A stretch of 64,000 nt of DNA from Smittia aterrima (GCA_033063855.1 CP093830.1:22754854-22818853); one strand, 5' to 3'; positions 1 to 15,900 are shown, numbered from the stretch's first letter. The notes: generated by a model not told the origin, from the letters alone. Numbers and translations are program-made.

Positions 1-3000
1 AGACAACCCCTTTAAAAATATTTATAATCCAATTTTGGGCGAAGAAGTGGAGACGAGACAAGACAAGATCATAAATGAAATCATAAAAAAAAAACAATAA
101 ACAAAAATAAAGAAACTAACCTTGGGCGTTCAACTAAACTAACGAAAATGAAAGCTTTCTTATGCAAATATTTTCGCATAGGGCTCGCAACTCTCGCTAA
201 GTAAGATTTTGATATTTTGTTCAATTCAGTATACGTCAATCAACCGACACGCCTAACGATGAGAAGGACTTTAATGAGTGAAGAGTGGGGAGTTTGTTGA
301 TTTGAACTATTTTAATGCGATAATAATTTCTTGAATAGCTTGACTTTAGCTTATGAGAGTGCGCCAGCCCTTTGGTACGGGTGTTCTCGATTGACAAACC
401 GCCTTTGCTGCTTTAAAGCTCCTACTTTAAAGAAAAAATAGGGAGAAATAAAAAGAAATTATAATTAAATTTGCGCAAATCAACTTATCAGCTAATCAAT
501 AAAAATATAAAAAAATGTTTCAATTTGTTGTCAACTTAACATATTTTGATCGCTTAATGTCTAAACACGAAAAAGAGATTTTCACATAATGTCAAATTGA
601 ATTTTACAAATAATTTTTCTTCGCGGAATGTTCAGATGAATGTTTAGCATCGCGCTGAATGTCAAGTAGACACTTTAACCCATGCTTGGTCCCACAAATC
701 TTAATTAAATTTCTCTCCGTCGCATTTTATATACAAAAGTCAACAGATTCCTTTCACTAATTGCTCGATTTACGATCGCGCTGAAGCAACAACTTGTCGT
801 TCAGTGCGATCACTAAACGTTCATCTGGCATCGCTAGCTCTAAGACATGACACTGTTCAACTTTAATGTGATGATCATCATTTCTTAACTCTAAGAAAAT
901 GTAAATATATTTTCTTTAAATATTATTATGGCATTTTATTGTCAATTCCGATCGTGATCGACTATCGCGATACGAGTGGAAAAAAAGTATTTTATTGAAA
1001 TAGCAGCGCGACTTATCAATTTGTTCAAATTGGATGAGAAGAAAAATTAGATTCGGAGTTTCCTGAATCTAAGAAAAATGCTCCCAAGAAATCCCATGCA
1101 ATAACAAGCAACGCAATTCTCTTCCTTTTCTTGTATGTAATTTTTTGTTTCATGATAAAACCATAAAAGTTTGGATGATTTTCAAAAGTGAAATAAAGAA
1201 ATGACTAGTTCTGATAAAAAAAAAATCTGTTGGACGGAAAGAGATTTTGGTTTAAGTTCACTGATTATTGCTGCCATCATCGTATAGCACCGAACGATTC
1301 AATTAAACTTTCAGAGCAATGAAAGCTGTCAGCAATGAAAATTGCTCTCAGACAAATCAAAATAAAAATTACTGGGAGCATCGGAAAAATATGTAAAATT
1401 TTAAAACTAAAGAGATTTGAGACGTTTAAAATTGTCCCGACTAATCGCTAGCGTAGACCGACACCGAAAAGCTACTTTTGTTTACGTCCCGAGACAGATA
1501 ATTTTTACATCATTTCTTAAATGATTTTCACCATCTGCGAATGTATCACTAACGCGAAAATGGATTTACAAGATCCACGAATTACTATCCTAAACTGCTA
1601 CCATCGAAAGCTCTTTTAACCGAATTTATATTCCATGTTGAGAGACTGAGGGGAAGACTCTGATCGTCTATACGAATTTACAAATAGATCTGAGAATGAG
1701 TGATGTGTGTTTATGTAGGATTGCGATTAACTTAATTTGATCCATAATAATATTTAAGTCAAATGTACAAAGGATTCTGTTCATAATTTTATGCAGCTAA
1801 TTGTTCTATAGAATCGGAAATGTTTTGTGTTTTTTAAAATCTTTTGTATGATGCAAACTCCGGATTGAGAGAATGAGAGTTGTGTGTCTACTTAATGTTT
1901 AAAATTACAATCTTTTTTCAGATCAATGTTTATGCTACGATGAAACATTTGAAAGAGCTTTCTCAGTGAAACTCACAACGAAAAGTTTTCTTTCGAAATT
2001 ATTCTCCGCGATAAACAATGACCGATGGCAATTTTTTGTTTTTTTGCTTCTCAACATGAACAATATAAACTAAGGAATTAAATTTCAAAACACGGAACCA
2101 GCATGCAAGGCATATCGACCAACTGTAAAAAATAACAGAAAAATACCAAAAGAACATAAAACATGAAACTCAAAAGAATAAAAACTCTTAATAATCAACA
2201 AATTTCATAAATTAAGGGCGAGAATTTTCACAATTTGAGAGTTTGGTTAGATGAGATGGAAACTTTTAATTAGATTGAGGTGTGAGTCGATCAACAACAC
2301 GCTTGACGCGTCTTATGTGACAAGATACGGCACATTTGCATGTGTCGCTTGGACGTGAATCGACGCCTCATTTGCTATTATTGCCTTCTCTACTCGTCAT
2401 AAATAATTTTTCCTCAAACGAAAAGTCTTTCTCGCTCGCGACTGATCTCAAAGCGACATCATAATTTACATGAATTTCTTAGTGGGGATCGCAATCGGGG
2501 GGATGTAAGTTCAAAATTTATGACACAGTTAAGGCTAAAACAAACAAATTTATATTTTACAATCCGCCTGATGGATTTTTTAGATTTCAATGAAACAAAT
2601 ATTGGCTTGTTTATCATCGCCAGAGCTGTGTGGCTTTCGAAGCCGAGGGAAGAAAGATAAAGATGCCGAAACTTATAATTTATTTATAAGACTTTGTCCA
2701 AACAACGATAAAATAAATTTTCAAACATTTTTCTTTTGGTGAAGAAGCTGAGCAGATCAGGTAGAGAGATTGCTTTTCGCAGAGGAAAAATTATTTTTTC
2801 ATTGTGTTTCGAGTATTAATAAATCTGCGAGAAATGTTTTCTCTGGCGTAAAAACTTTTCACTTTGCGAAGGTGATGAATTGAGATGGAAGCAGATCCCG
2901 GCTGTACCGTCTTTTGCTTTCGTTTTTGTGTTTGTAGATTGAATTTTTCAGAAAACTTTTTGAACAATAAAAATGAAAATCCAACAAGCAATTGAAAACA

Positions 3001-3940
3001 AAAAAGTTATAAACATTCACAGAAAAATGCCTAGCAATAAAAACATTTCATGCATTTTCTATTAATCGTAATACTGCTAAAGTTGAAATAGTTATGAAGT
3101 TGCATCAGCTGGCAATTAAAACAACTTCAAACACTTAATTTTACAGCAGAAAAGAAAGAGCGAATTATGAATATTAAACAAGGAAGTTGCCGTGGAACCA
3201 GAATGAGTAAGTTAAATTAGAAACAAAAAATTGCTGCATAACAACTTAGATTGTCATGATCGCGTTCGGCCGGTAAAGTGTACACAATTGTTGAATCCAG
3301 CTTCTCGGAGTTAAGTTTAACTCAGTGCAGTCGTCAGTTAGTTAGTCGATTATCCTTAAGTTCCATAGTTTGTTTTAAACATTTTGAATACAAGAAATGG
3401 AAGAGTTCTTTTAATTTTCAATTCCATTTCTTGCGTGACAATGAATTATTGAGTTGAGTTGAGTTAAAGAGTGTGATGTGCAATTAGATTTGAAATAAAT
3501 TTACACAATTTTTTTTCATTTGCTTCTCGAGCTTCCACGAATTGTCCAATTCTACTTAATCGTTAAATCACTTAATCGTTAAAATTAATCTAACAATGCC
3601 GTTAATAACTATTCGAGACAATCTGATAATATTTCTCTACATGTTCGATGACATATTTTTGTGCGTTTGTTGTTTGTTGGATTTCGGATTTTAATTTTGA
3701 TCAATATTTTGTCATAGAAAAGTAATCAAAGTTCATAAATTAAAATGTTGTTCGGTACACAATCTTTTTGTTCTTGTTTTAAAAGTCACAGACTAAGAAA
3801 AAGTTTAAGCGTCAAAGGTTGTAACGGTTTCCTTCACAAAATCTTTTTCTGATGTCATGAAAGATTAAAAATCTCGTAAAAGTTTGTTTTTTTTTGGTTA
3901 AAGAAAAATAGTCAAAAAATAATTAAAGTAGAAAGAGCTC
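1..3940. other. Downstream flank and probable 3' UTR of how; no gene seen
   Basis: This stretch lies just beyond the stop codon of the short how reading frame on the minus strand. Only short chance reading frames occur. Possible minus-strand AATAAA signals (TTTATT on the plus strand) exist, for example at 2679-2684, but none is strong enough to fix the transcript end. I looked on the minus strand for an alternative last exon with the basic tail known from the long nuclear HOW isoform of Drosophila and did not recognise one. It may lie to the left of the window or be too diverged. One exact POU octamer lies at 162-169 and another at 2334-2341. Confidence 0.5.
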
Positions 3941-6900
3941 TTATCGAGCGAATAACCCACCAGTGTGATCAGCATAATCTTGGAGCAACGGATTACCAGC
4001 AGCCAATGCAGCGTAATTTGTGTAGTCAGTGAAGGGTGCAGCGGCATATATTAATCCCGAATGATCGAGTGTTTGGTTTTGAAGAAGATTTGCCGCTGTT
4101 GTTGGCACTGACATTCGCGGTGAGAGAATGAGGGGAGCACCTGAAGAGTATCCATTCATTTTTTCGTACCCATCACTTAGTGAATATATCGATACTCTAC
4201 CTAGCGGCGTACCTTGCTGGCGAATTTGATTTGGCATTTGCTGCATTCCTGGTGATAATAAACGTGTCTCAGCTGCAGCTGACGCTGCCAACCTGCGCCA
4301 CTCTTCCTCGCAAGCTAACATAGAAAATTCTTTCGCTTAATTATTCTCGAAACAAAATTGAAAAACAAACAAGAGGATGCTAAAAGTTCGCTTTAAGACT
4401 TACCGGCTGCGGCAGCCTTTGTACTTGAATCTCTGTATGTTCCGTTGATGATGGCAAGCTCCATCAGTTGTCTCTTTTTCAATTCATCTTCACCTTCTGC
4501 TTGCTGTTGGCGAAATATTTATTTATTTAGAAAATAAGTTTTTAAATAAATAAACAGACAACTTACTGGCACCAAAAGCTTCTGAACTTCTTCAACAGCG
4601 CGTTGCAATTTAACTTTAGCGCGGTTCTCTGTGTCTTCAACTGTGATCAGAACGTGCAAATCGTCGGCTAAATGTTCCCAGTTTGGTTTACCGCGGTTTG
4701 CATCCTCCTGAGAAATAAAACGAGATTGTTTAGAATTCTGTAAGTCAATCAGTTGCAATAAATCATTGAGCTCGCTTCCTCGACGATTACAATCTTGAAA
4801 AACAACTTGAACATATCATCAATTTGTTACATTCAGTTTCAACAAGCCACTGATTGATTTGTGACAAGATACCTGTACGGATTTGTTTAGTCTCAATCGG
4901 AGCGTAGAAACTCTTCAATTAACATTGCAACAAAAAAATTTAATTGTTTCCACAAGCGGCTTCGGTCCATTCTAGAAACGACCTCAAAACTTTGCAATGT
5001 TGTAAACTCAATGTGAAACTAACACTTCGCTCTACTCCGTTCGGAGAGTGCATTTGCATTTGAATAAAGAGAATAATTTTATTTTCAACAATAACCGCAA
5101 TAATTAATTCAGCGCGATGTGTGTCATCGCGGTTATTTTGTGAGCGGAAAGAAATAATTTTAAATGAGGATGAAGCCGTGGGTGATAAAAGCTTAAAACT
5201 TGCGATGACTAATCTTCATTTGTTAAGTGTATGTGGTGACGACCAAGACGATACTTAAGCTCTTTAGAAATTATCTTTAACAAACAACAATGCAGGAGAC
5301 TTTTATTAATTACAGGATGTGCTGAAAATTGCAATTCTCAGAACGATCAATCATCGCATTCGTGCTTTGTTCAGCCTCATTATGTTCGCTGTCGGTTGAT
5401 GATTTGCAGGCCGCATTGAGATTCAAACAGAAAAAAACTGTAAGTATCGAGAATTAAACACTTCTCCGACAGATTTCTCGCGTGGATTATAAAGGAGAAC
5501 AAAAGAATGAAAATTGAAATTGTAAACACTTTCAGGATAAACAATCTCTAATTGTTTGAAATATCATTTTCCTGAGAATCATGAGGCAAAGTCGGTCAGG
5601 GAAAAGTTTTCACGCATTTATGACATCGCATCGAGCAAATAGAAATAGAACAAATCTGTCAACAGCTTACTCGCTCTCATCTCTAAAGGGTTGTTGAAGA
5701 AACCCATTCGGACATTATCGCGCTTGGCGACGATGATTCAATGTTTGCGGTTAAGAAATTGAGTGGGATGATTTGCTCGAGTTTGAATTCCTCTACTAAT
5801 TCCTTCAGTAAGACACTTTCAATCTAGCCGAGTGAATTATGATTCGCATAGGACCCGTGAGGCAATTGCATGTCGGGATTTCTCTTTTCGGTGAATTATG
5901 GGCAATCGGGTTTGCGACAACTCAAATTTCTGCTCTGACTTTCACGCTCCGCTCTTGTTTTCCACATAAATAAAAAAGTTTTACAAACATTTTCATTTCA
6001 TTTTGTATTTTTAGCAATTTTCGTTCTTCTCGCTTCGTCATGCGAGTACAATGAGCGACAACTCGGCTTCTTGACTTTATGATTCTTTCGCTCACAACAA
6101 TTTTCATTCACTAGAAACTCGAGAGGCCAGTGACAACAACTTTTATTGTTATTTCTCGTGTAAAAAACGCGAATGAAAAACAGATCGTGTAACAAACAAG
6201 GCGACGGAAAATATTTTTCTTTCCTCGAAACGGAGATGAGTCGTTGAAAGAATCCGCCGGCGACAACAGTCAAACTTTAAGTACAGAAAATAATTACATT
6301 GCATTTCCCTTGGACTTCTATCCATCATGTCAATTCAATATTAATTTTATGTTCATTTTAAAATAGCCAAAAATTTCATACTTCGTCCGATGATTAAGAT
6401 TAAATTTTATTTTCGGTGGAAAATTCATGGAGACATGTCAAAAAACATTAATATTATAATTCTGGCCTAATTGAATTATAAATCTTTAAACTGTCATGCT
6501 GTGACAAACAGTCGACAGAGTTTCACGGATCGTTTGGCTTCATAAATGTGTTGGCTTGTCACTGAAGCAAAAAATTTGTTTAGCAAAGATTTTCATTCGC
6601 TGGAAATTGGTGAAAGGAAAAATTACTGCTACTAGAACTGATCTTAACATCATGATGAAGTCATCAAATGTCCAGATTGTTTTAACGATTTCTCATGTGA
6701 TGGAAATTAATTTGGCTTAACGACACCTCCAACTCAGTTTGATACTTCTCAACTCATAATGAATCGTCGTAAAGCAGACAAAAACAAGACAACGAATCGG
6801 ACTTGTTAATGGAGTGTTGTGACAGCTCTTGCAATCGTAAAGACATTAAAATTGAAGTCTCGCGAGTTTAAATGAGACGTTTAAAAATAAAAAAATTAAT

Positions 6901-9900
6901 AGCAAAACGAAATTTTATCACTAATAAAAATTCAAGACATTTTCCCGGTGCCAGTTTAACGATCGACTTGAGGTATTCAGAACAAATGTTAAGAAAAGAG
7001 CAAAATTCTGCTGAACATAAATATCACATTACTAAGACCCATAAATGTGATGAGTTCAATGAGTCCCATCATAATCGTTGATGGGCTCTCCTTGTTGTAA
7101 CTTGAAACATGCCAAAAGCTTTGTAGCAATTTTTAAATTTGAAAAGTCGATTGCCAACATTCCATTGATAATTAGATTTAAATATTTTCCAGTTATTTTT
7201 CAAATGTAAGCGAGAGAAACATCTTAAGCTCGTAAAAGAGTCTTTTTGGATAACTTGTGATCTTAAGCGCGCCAAAATAGCTTAACGACTTGATATAATT
7301 TGATTTTTATCACTCGCCCGTTCCGCTCAGTCTTTCGTAGAACTAGAGTCAGAGGCCAAAATGAAAATGTGTGTTTACGATCTGTTGAAGCGAGAGACTC
7401 TCAACGATTTGAACATTGCTTAATGATCCGAATTATCGCGATTTGCGAGCTGCCAAATCCATTTTTCAATCGCTAATTGAAAGCATTTTCGATGAATTGA
7501 GGAGTCGAACATTTTTTAAAATGAAAATTTCTGCATCATCATTTTTCAACAAAAGATAATGTCGCAATGTAACTCAGGAAGGAATGGATCAGAAGCCAAC
7601 AAAGGTGTGGCATAAACAAAACGTTAATCACACTGCGTCACGTTGATCGTTAGCCCAATTTCAAAAGTATTTGCATAAAACAGCACCAGACTAGAAAATT
7701 AGATGTCGATTATCTAATGCGCAAAGCAATCAAAACAATGAAGTTGGAGAAACTCGATTTATTCGTAAATTCCTGCCTAGACTAAAGCAAAATGAAAGAA
7801 CGGCGAGGTAGCGAGACAATCGTAGACATTTTTTCGTTTCATTACGTTGACAAAGCTTAGCTCTTGTTGCTAAAATTTGATCGTTTCATGAAATAATTTT
7901 GTGAAACCTTCAATGTCATTTATCCATGTCTCGACAATGAAGCTTTCAGTCTTTTGTTTCGTATCATATTCCTACAAAAAGTCCCGTAGAACGGTTGCGC
8001 AATTTATGATCAGCACCGTCGAGACAGCGGAATTAAAATTAATGGCAGAAGACATTTGACGGATTCGTCGCTCCTTCTGTTGTCCAGCACGCTGTGCAAA
8101 CATCAAACATGACTTAATTTGAGTGAGGCCATTAAGTGGCTCTAACAAAAACATTTGCGATTTAGCTTCTGTTTGCTCTGTTCAATATTGTCTTTGAAGA
8201 GCCCGGGCGTAAATTGCAGCTTTTTTTTTTGGCCTTTAATAACAAATCGCTTAGTGATTTTTTGCCTGTTCCGAAAAAATCTCGCTAACAAAGTAAAACA
8301 ATAAAAGATTGTCAGTCTTTCCTGAAGTCATTAAATTGTCGTCGCTCAATGATTTGACATTCGCTTAATTGAAATCAGATTAAATCAACTCACCTTCTTT
8401 TTGTCTCTCATTGAGCCCTTGCCTCTGACCATGATTTTGCATCCTGTCTCTTGTTCTAATTGTTTTGCTGTCATTCCACGCGGTCCCAATATTCTGCCGA
8501 CGAAGTTAAACTGAAAAAATAAGAAGAGAAGAAGTTAAGATTAGTGATTGCTCGAAAAGGTTTCAAATGTCGCGCCATTCCCCAAATACGAACACGATAG
8601 TCGAGCAATAAGTCAACACTCAACATGGAGCCTTCTGGCGAATGAGTCTGATTACAAACTTAAAGGTTCGAGTCATTCCAACGTGAGAGCTTTTTGTGAT
8701 TTGCCGCCACCGCAGGAATTGCAATTTGTTCTCTCTATCGACTAAATATTCGCCCGTAAGGCGAATGAATCAATGCAAATATTTTCGTTTTAGTCCAAAC
8801 AGTTTTTTTTGCTGTTGCACAACGAACGCTGATTTGACCTTATGTGAGAAACGTTTGTGGAGGATTTAATGTGAAATGTTTGTCTTTCGCGAAACTGCAA
8901 CTGAAACGTCTTCGCCATAAGTGTTTGCACCTCGGCACGCAATTTGAAATTACTTACGGTCGAATGAGCGTATTCACTCAACAGCAATTATTGCAAAGTT
9001 TCACGAACAAATCTGCAACATTAAATATTTGTTTATCTCGTTGTCCATTCGCGGCTGCTGTCACTGGCTGAGAGAATCTTTTCCCAATGAGTTCTCGCAA
9101 CACCGCGTGAGTCTGTTCATCTATAATGCACCGCATATGTCTTATGCAAATCACAAAGTGTAAATTACTTCAAATAAATTAGCCGCTTTGTCTTAGAGAA
9201 TGCTAAATAATGCAGCGCGAATGTAATGACGTCACTTTACGATTTGTTTGACTAAGCAAGAATGTTTGAATGAACAATATCAATGAAAAAAATCTACACG
9301 GCTTTGTATAATTAAAGCGCAGTGAATCGAATTCATGTTTGATAGATCGACTTTGTTGCCTGCGGGCAAACTTTTAAGTGTCTCAACGACTTCATGAATC
9401 AAGTCGAAACTAGCATCGCTTTCAAGTTTGCTTCAATGATTTCATTTGATTGAGCTCAATTATTTATGGAAGTTCTTATCCATCATCGATTTCGGATTTG
9501 AAAATCTTTTCAACTCTCGGTTGAGCTGATTTGATTCCGAAAGTTACGCCTTTGGTGCCGCCGCCATCAAACAACAATTACTCATCGTCGTGATTAATTG
9601 AGAAATTAAATCACACCCACTACGTGCACAAAGATTCGATCATTTGCCAAATAAAGATTTTGATTTTGTGCTTACTCTCAACAATGAAGTCAAGCTCGTG
9701 ACAATCTCACTGCGTGTAAAGAGAGTTGGGAAATTTACGAAACAATTGATCACGAAGCTTGTTGATCGCATGATGAGTTCGATTATAATCCACTTCCTTT
9801 TTCGGATGGAAACCTTTCTGATCTCAATTGGTAGAATAGAGACGTCTCAATGGCGACTCAGAAATCGATCAACTGATAGCCAAAGGAGAAAAGTCTTCAC

Positions 9901-12900
9901 GATCGTAAAGTTAAAAGCTCACATTTTGGATTTGAATTTTAAATTAGTCGACATTTGCTACAAAACAATCAAGATTAAGCTTTCTGAAGGAGACATCAGC
10001 GCATTAGTCGAATGACTTAATTTACAATCGATAATCTTTCATCGCTTTGCAAGGTGCATGAAAATTAATTGTCATAACAACACGACTCACTTCAAACGAG
10101 AATGTAAAGCGTGTGCTTTGTGTCGAATGTAAGATTACTTAATCGCTAATCTGGTTAGTTATTTTTGATATAAACTTGCGAAAGGGAGAACAACATTCTC
10201 CATTCATAATTGTAAGATTTCAATTAAAAGCTCGAGCTTTTAGCTTTCAATTAGCGACGCGACATGTCTCGTGTAAGAATTATAAATGCAAACGTTTTGT
10301 CAGATTTGCTTTTTTATTTATTTTTGTTTGATAATAATTTACAGCTTCGGTTCTTGCTCTCATTCATCGAAAACTGTGTCATTAATTATTTACCGATCGT
10401 GCGCACACGTTGAATGAGAATGTCGACACAACCTCGTGCGGTGATTCATAATGAATTTTATGAGAATGAAACTGAAATTTATGGCGATCGGTGTGAAGCA
10501 TTAATTTCAACTTAAATCAACGTCTCATTTGCCAGAAAAGCATTGAAGTTCCCTACGATTAATGCGAAATTAAACTCGAGCTGATAAACAGGAAATGCAA
10601 AGTCTTTGGCGTCGCCATAAAAAAATTTACGCTCTCGAGTTGCAAGGAAAACTTTGCCCATCAAAAAATATCGCATAAAGCCATCCGTTAAAAATTGCTG
10701 TTGATGGCAGATAGAATGATTTATTCGCAAAGCGAGCTTTGATCTTTTCTCTTCCCGTGGAAAGATTGTACACTCGGCCACGAAACTATAAAAACTATAA
10801 TTCATTCATGTGCAATTAAGTATATTCATTTTAACATTAATTGCTCGTGCAGAAAAGAGCGAAAAGTCAGCAACTTTTTCAATTTAACATCATCGCTTTC
10901 CAAGCATTAAATCTTTATCTTTAGTAGAACGAATACATGTGTGGAAAGCCGCGAAAACCGCACTAGCAAACGCTTTACAATGTAATTGATTCCGATCTCT
11001 TCTCAGAATCTGCTTCGAGTAACCAAATTGAGAACGCACAACAAACCAATTATTGTGAAATTCTCAAGCAATTATCGTCTTCTATTAGATTAGCAAACAA
11101 GAAAAACAGCCAGTGCATTAGAGCTCGTGTGTTTTAACAATGCGTGGAATTATCCGAGTTTACAGTCTTCAAATTTACCAAATATGGAAGTCGATTCAAC
11201 GCTGAATGATTTCATTGTTCTAAATCTGTTGTTGACGATAAAATTTCCTGAGAAATTTGCATTTTATAATGGAAGCATTGCTAAAAGCAGTTCAAGATCT
11301 CTCGTAGGCGATCCAATGAGTCCGATCCGCGATTAAACTCAAAGTGATCTCTCAACTTCTATAAAATCAATTTGTAGTGAAGCAACAAAATCGCGGTAAT
11401 TGCTTTGTGAATTATTTTCCGAACACGGCTGATTGCAAGTGGGTGGAAAATTACACATTTTACGACAGCAATATTTAATTGGAAGCTTATGGGAGCAGCG
11501 AATGCGAGTGACTGCGACAAACATTTAAAACAGTCGTGCGCATCACAGAGTTTATTTGTACTTCAAAGCAATCTAACATTGAACAAACTCATTTGCTAGT
11601 GAGAAATCGCTGGCGATTAATCATAAACTATAACAATAAAAGCTGATGATTAACGTTTAAAAATCCATTAAGATGGCGTTCGCACGAAAAGTAATCAAAG
11701 GCGACGGACGAGCTGGTCTCGTTTTGGTTTTCAATTAACAAAAATCATTTTTCATTTTACGGATCGCTCTACGCTCCCTTGACGTCGAACTAAAACATCA
11801 ATCTATCCTTTTAGAGCGATAGAGAACTCCTGGGGGTCAATTAAGCATTTTTAGTTCGAAATAAATAAGTCCAAGTTATGACATCCTGCTTTTCCGTCTT
11901 AAGACTTCAACTGGCGGTGAAATCTTAATCTGGTCAGCGATTGCCGTCTAATCGAACTGCTGCAGCAAAGCGGGAAATGAAAGGAAGGCAAAACAAGTTG
12001 CTATACAAATCAATATCGCCATTCGCTATGCCACACGTCGTTCAACTTGTTTAACGATCACACAACGTAGGAGTCGAAGTGCAAAAATTGTTTGTTTCAA
12101 GAAAAACAAAAGCGAGTTTGATGTTTTTGAGTGCGAATCGAACATTAATCATCTTGACACGCTTCCAGTTGATTCTAAATTGAAGAACCAAATGGCGAAG
12201 ACGTGAAAGGTTGCCGCCGCGAAGCATAGTCAATGCATGTTCCTTAACAAATTGTAAATTACAGTGTTTAAGCTCTTCTCGCTCGATCGCAAGCTTCAAT
12301 TATCAAATGGCATTCAATATGTTGATTACGAAAATCATAGCGGACTCATGTGTGAGCACCGGAGGGAAAATTCCACTTAATTGTTTCAAATTGATTGTGA
12401 AAAGCACACACAAAATCGTTTCTTTCCTTCTTCTTTTCATAACATGCCGCGGCTTGTTGCATCAAAAAGACCATAAACATGGGGAATCATGCAATCGGGG
12501 TAATCGTTCACGAGAATGAGCTTTAATGATGAAATGAAAGCGAATGCGGAGATGAGGAATTTTTCGCTCAATTATCTTCCTTAGTATAATGTGAAAACTG
12601 ATATGGAACAAGGTGTAGTAAGCGACGTCTTCACTGACTTCGCGATGAAGTCGATTATTAAAAGCAATTGCCATACAACACCAGCAGATATACCATTAAA
12701 TTTAAAAGGTTTCACGCTAGGCTTGAAGAGAACTAAGAAGAGGGAAGAAGCAATTATGACGTCGTTTGATTAACAACTTGACGCATGGCGCTTGAGGCGG
12801 AAAGCATAATGAAACTGAGAACCTTTAAAATGCAATTTCCCAATTACAAGAAGTGAAAATAAGACATTAACTTGAGAGATCTGTTGGCACTGATGAATCT

Positions 12901-15900
12901 TTTTTAACAAGACCCGTCAATGTGATCGATTTCGAGCTGGTTACAAGTCGCTTTGTCTCACTTCTGTTTTAGACCTGAGGCTAAGTCGTAAACTCATTTT
13001 TTAAAATACTAAAAGATTAAGAACGAAAAAGGTTTAGGGCTTTTTATTGGAAGGAAGGCTTTTTCTTAAATCGTCCTCGAACTGCTGAAACTCTTGTTTA
13101 TGATTATTTCAGTGATAAATTACAATGTTTATTGCTAACGTGCATTGCTTTTAACTCTTCACTTGAGTTTTCTCACTGAGCAATGACAAAACTCTTCCCT
13201 CGACTCGTTGCAAAAATGAGTAAATAACATGCCAAGAGAAAATAAAAGAAACATTAAAAAGTGAAATTGACATTTAGCCTCAATAAATGGAAACTCTTTG
13301 ACCATGAGGCGAGTCATATGGCGATCGCATCGTAACGATCTCGTTGTCGTGATGTGATTATATTTCTCTAGCTGCACTTATTGCAAAAGTCAATTATTAG
13401 AATATAAACTTTGCATAATTCGAACTCCGCAATCTGACTTTTGCTCTTACTTGCATAGATAAATTCCTCATCGAACAGACATATAAACACTTTGTGAGTT
13501 CGACAAATCGTTGAAGTGACAACAAACTGTTCCTGCTCTCGTCTGCACTTTATGACATTGCATTAATCTTTCCTCGCTCGAGTGAAATAATAACCAAACA
13601 ATTTTATTCTTTTTGAATTAATGTCCCTCGTTAGATCGAGCGCATTCGATGATAATTTGAATTTAATTGCATTTTTCTTCTTCTTGTTGTCGAGTTCACA
13701 ATGAATTTAAATTGTTTGGCTTGTTTCACGCTCATGCACTTATGTCTTAACGATTTGCGTGAGTGTCATGCAGCATAACTAAAATAAATTACTTCGACAA
13801 ATCTCGACTCTTTATCTGCCGACTTATCTCATGTTTAATGCCTCGCGAGCAATAAAAGTGAATTGGCGTCACCACGGTAACATTTCTCTTTCTATCTCTC
13901 TCCTTCCCTCTATTGTGAATTCTATTAAAATCTCATAAATCATTGCAAGTTTCAACAGAGCAATTCTGCCACAGCGCCACTTACACATTTTCATTAATCT
14001 CTCGGTGAAACGACATGTAAAAAAAGCAAAATGGGAAAAGAACAGAGCAGTTTACAACTTTATTCTAATTTTAAATGAAACCTTTTTTCACATTTCGCGT
14101 TCTTCAAACGACGTGACCTATTTCTACTCAACTCACTGCACAAGTTGAAGTCATTTATAGTGAAAAAGTGCTTAAACTACCAAAACTATTCTATTGTGTT
14201 GAAAGAAAAATAGAAAATCTATCGAAAGCCGCGTTTGGAACGCGACCACGTTCCTCGAAACCAGACAAGCATTTAATGTGCACGGCAGCTCATGAAATCA
14301 AATGAATAATTCTGCTCGCTCTATGCTCCGAAACATAACAATAATCATCAGATTGAGTTCTCCTCAACGGTTTGTGTGACTGAAAAGTGTCTTAATTTAG
14401 CTCTAGTCGAGCCTAGAAAAAAAAGTCAATACCGTTTCTCGGATTGCTCTTGTGATTTTAGTAGACAAACATCTCCGGTAAGACAATACCGAATAAGATA
14501 GACAGAAAGGAAAGACACACAGAGAGAAGCATAAAACTGTGAGAAACACACCTTAAATCTCAATCTAAATAAACGAAATAGAATGAATTACAGCGGAAAA
14601 TTGAGAACTTGTCATTTTCAATAGAATCACGGCCTGATTTATATCAACATCGCTTAAATGGAAAGAGCTGACCATCTGGCAGCGTTTCTGCGACGCGAAT
14701 CGGAAACAGCAACAAAGGAACTCGAAGCTCTCACAGATCATTTTTCCAGACAAGTAATTACCTTCGCGAGCGATTATTGCTTTCGAATCAGTCAGATCCG
14801 AGCGGACCAACGTTCACAAATGGCTCGCATAATAAATTAGAAATGTAATTTAACTCAAATGCGAGCACTACATTGTGAACATCACGGCAATAAATTACTT
14901 CGTTTATTTTAGAAAAGTGAAAAATATTTTCCCTTTGGTTAAAAATAAGTTTCAAGACTTGACGAGCCACGGTGGTTTATAAGACGGCGAAAAATTCATT
15001 CGTTGATGGAAAATTACATGATCAAACATACGAGAGGCGATTAAAGATGAAAATCAATGTTTGTATATTTTCTCGTTTTCTATTTTTACATCAGACGATG
15101 ATTAAGAATCTGATTTTACATTTGCCAGGCTTCGCTCGGAATTAATGATTTGTAAATAAACTGATAAGATAGTTCTGAGTAGCACAACGAACGATTTGCG
15201 CAACCACGAGGCGCAATCACGGTTCGCACATGTCGAAACATCAGAAGGAAGTGTGTGGACTTCTGGATTGAACTTCATTTCATGAGAACGATGCTGATAA
15301 CATTTAAGAAATATTTGATTTTAGCGAAGCTGCGATTGCTTGAAATGGAACGTACGTGGAGATACAACATGTAAGATCGCGTCTTGAATATCTAAAGACT
15401 GATTAAGGTGGTAAACATGTTTAGAAAATAAAAATTACCAGCATGCCCATAACTTCCATTGTTTTACGGAATAGAATGGACAAGAGAGAGGAATTGAGTG
15501 TGCACCGGGTCAGTTTGTGTGCCATCTTCCATCGTGCCTCTACTCTTTAAGTTTTTTTCTACAAACAACCCGTTATTACAAATTACTCTGTGCATTCTCA
15601 AACAAAAAATATTATGCAAACAGACACGCGGACGTGGAAAGAAAGATCACATCGAATGGAAACGAAACGTTTGCTTGCATCATCTTTGGTTTTTTAAAAC
15701 GATTCATGGAAAAATTGTAATTTAATTATGGAGAGCCATGGAAAATTGCGGGTTATTAATTTACATTGTCAGAAATGGCAAACGAAACTTACGATTTCAA
15801 GTGAAGCATTTGCAATTATTTATCTTCTCGATCATGTTAATTAATGATTTTGATCTCATTCGATAGCCTAAGCACGAACTTTTCATCCTTTAACAGATGG

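Noticed and set aside
8664..8675. tRNA B-box-like GGTTCGAGTCA
   Set aside because: No properly spaced A box, acceptor stem or T-run terminator around it.
9644..10015. 123-codon plus-strand frame in how intron 2
   Set aside because: No domain, no splice context, and composition as expected from AT-rich DNA.
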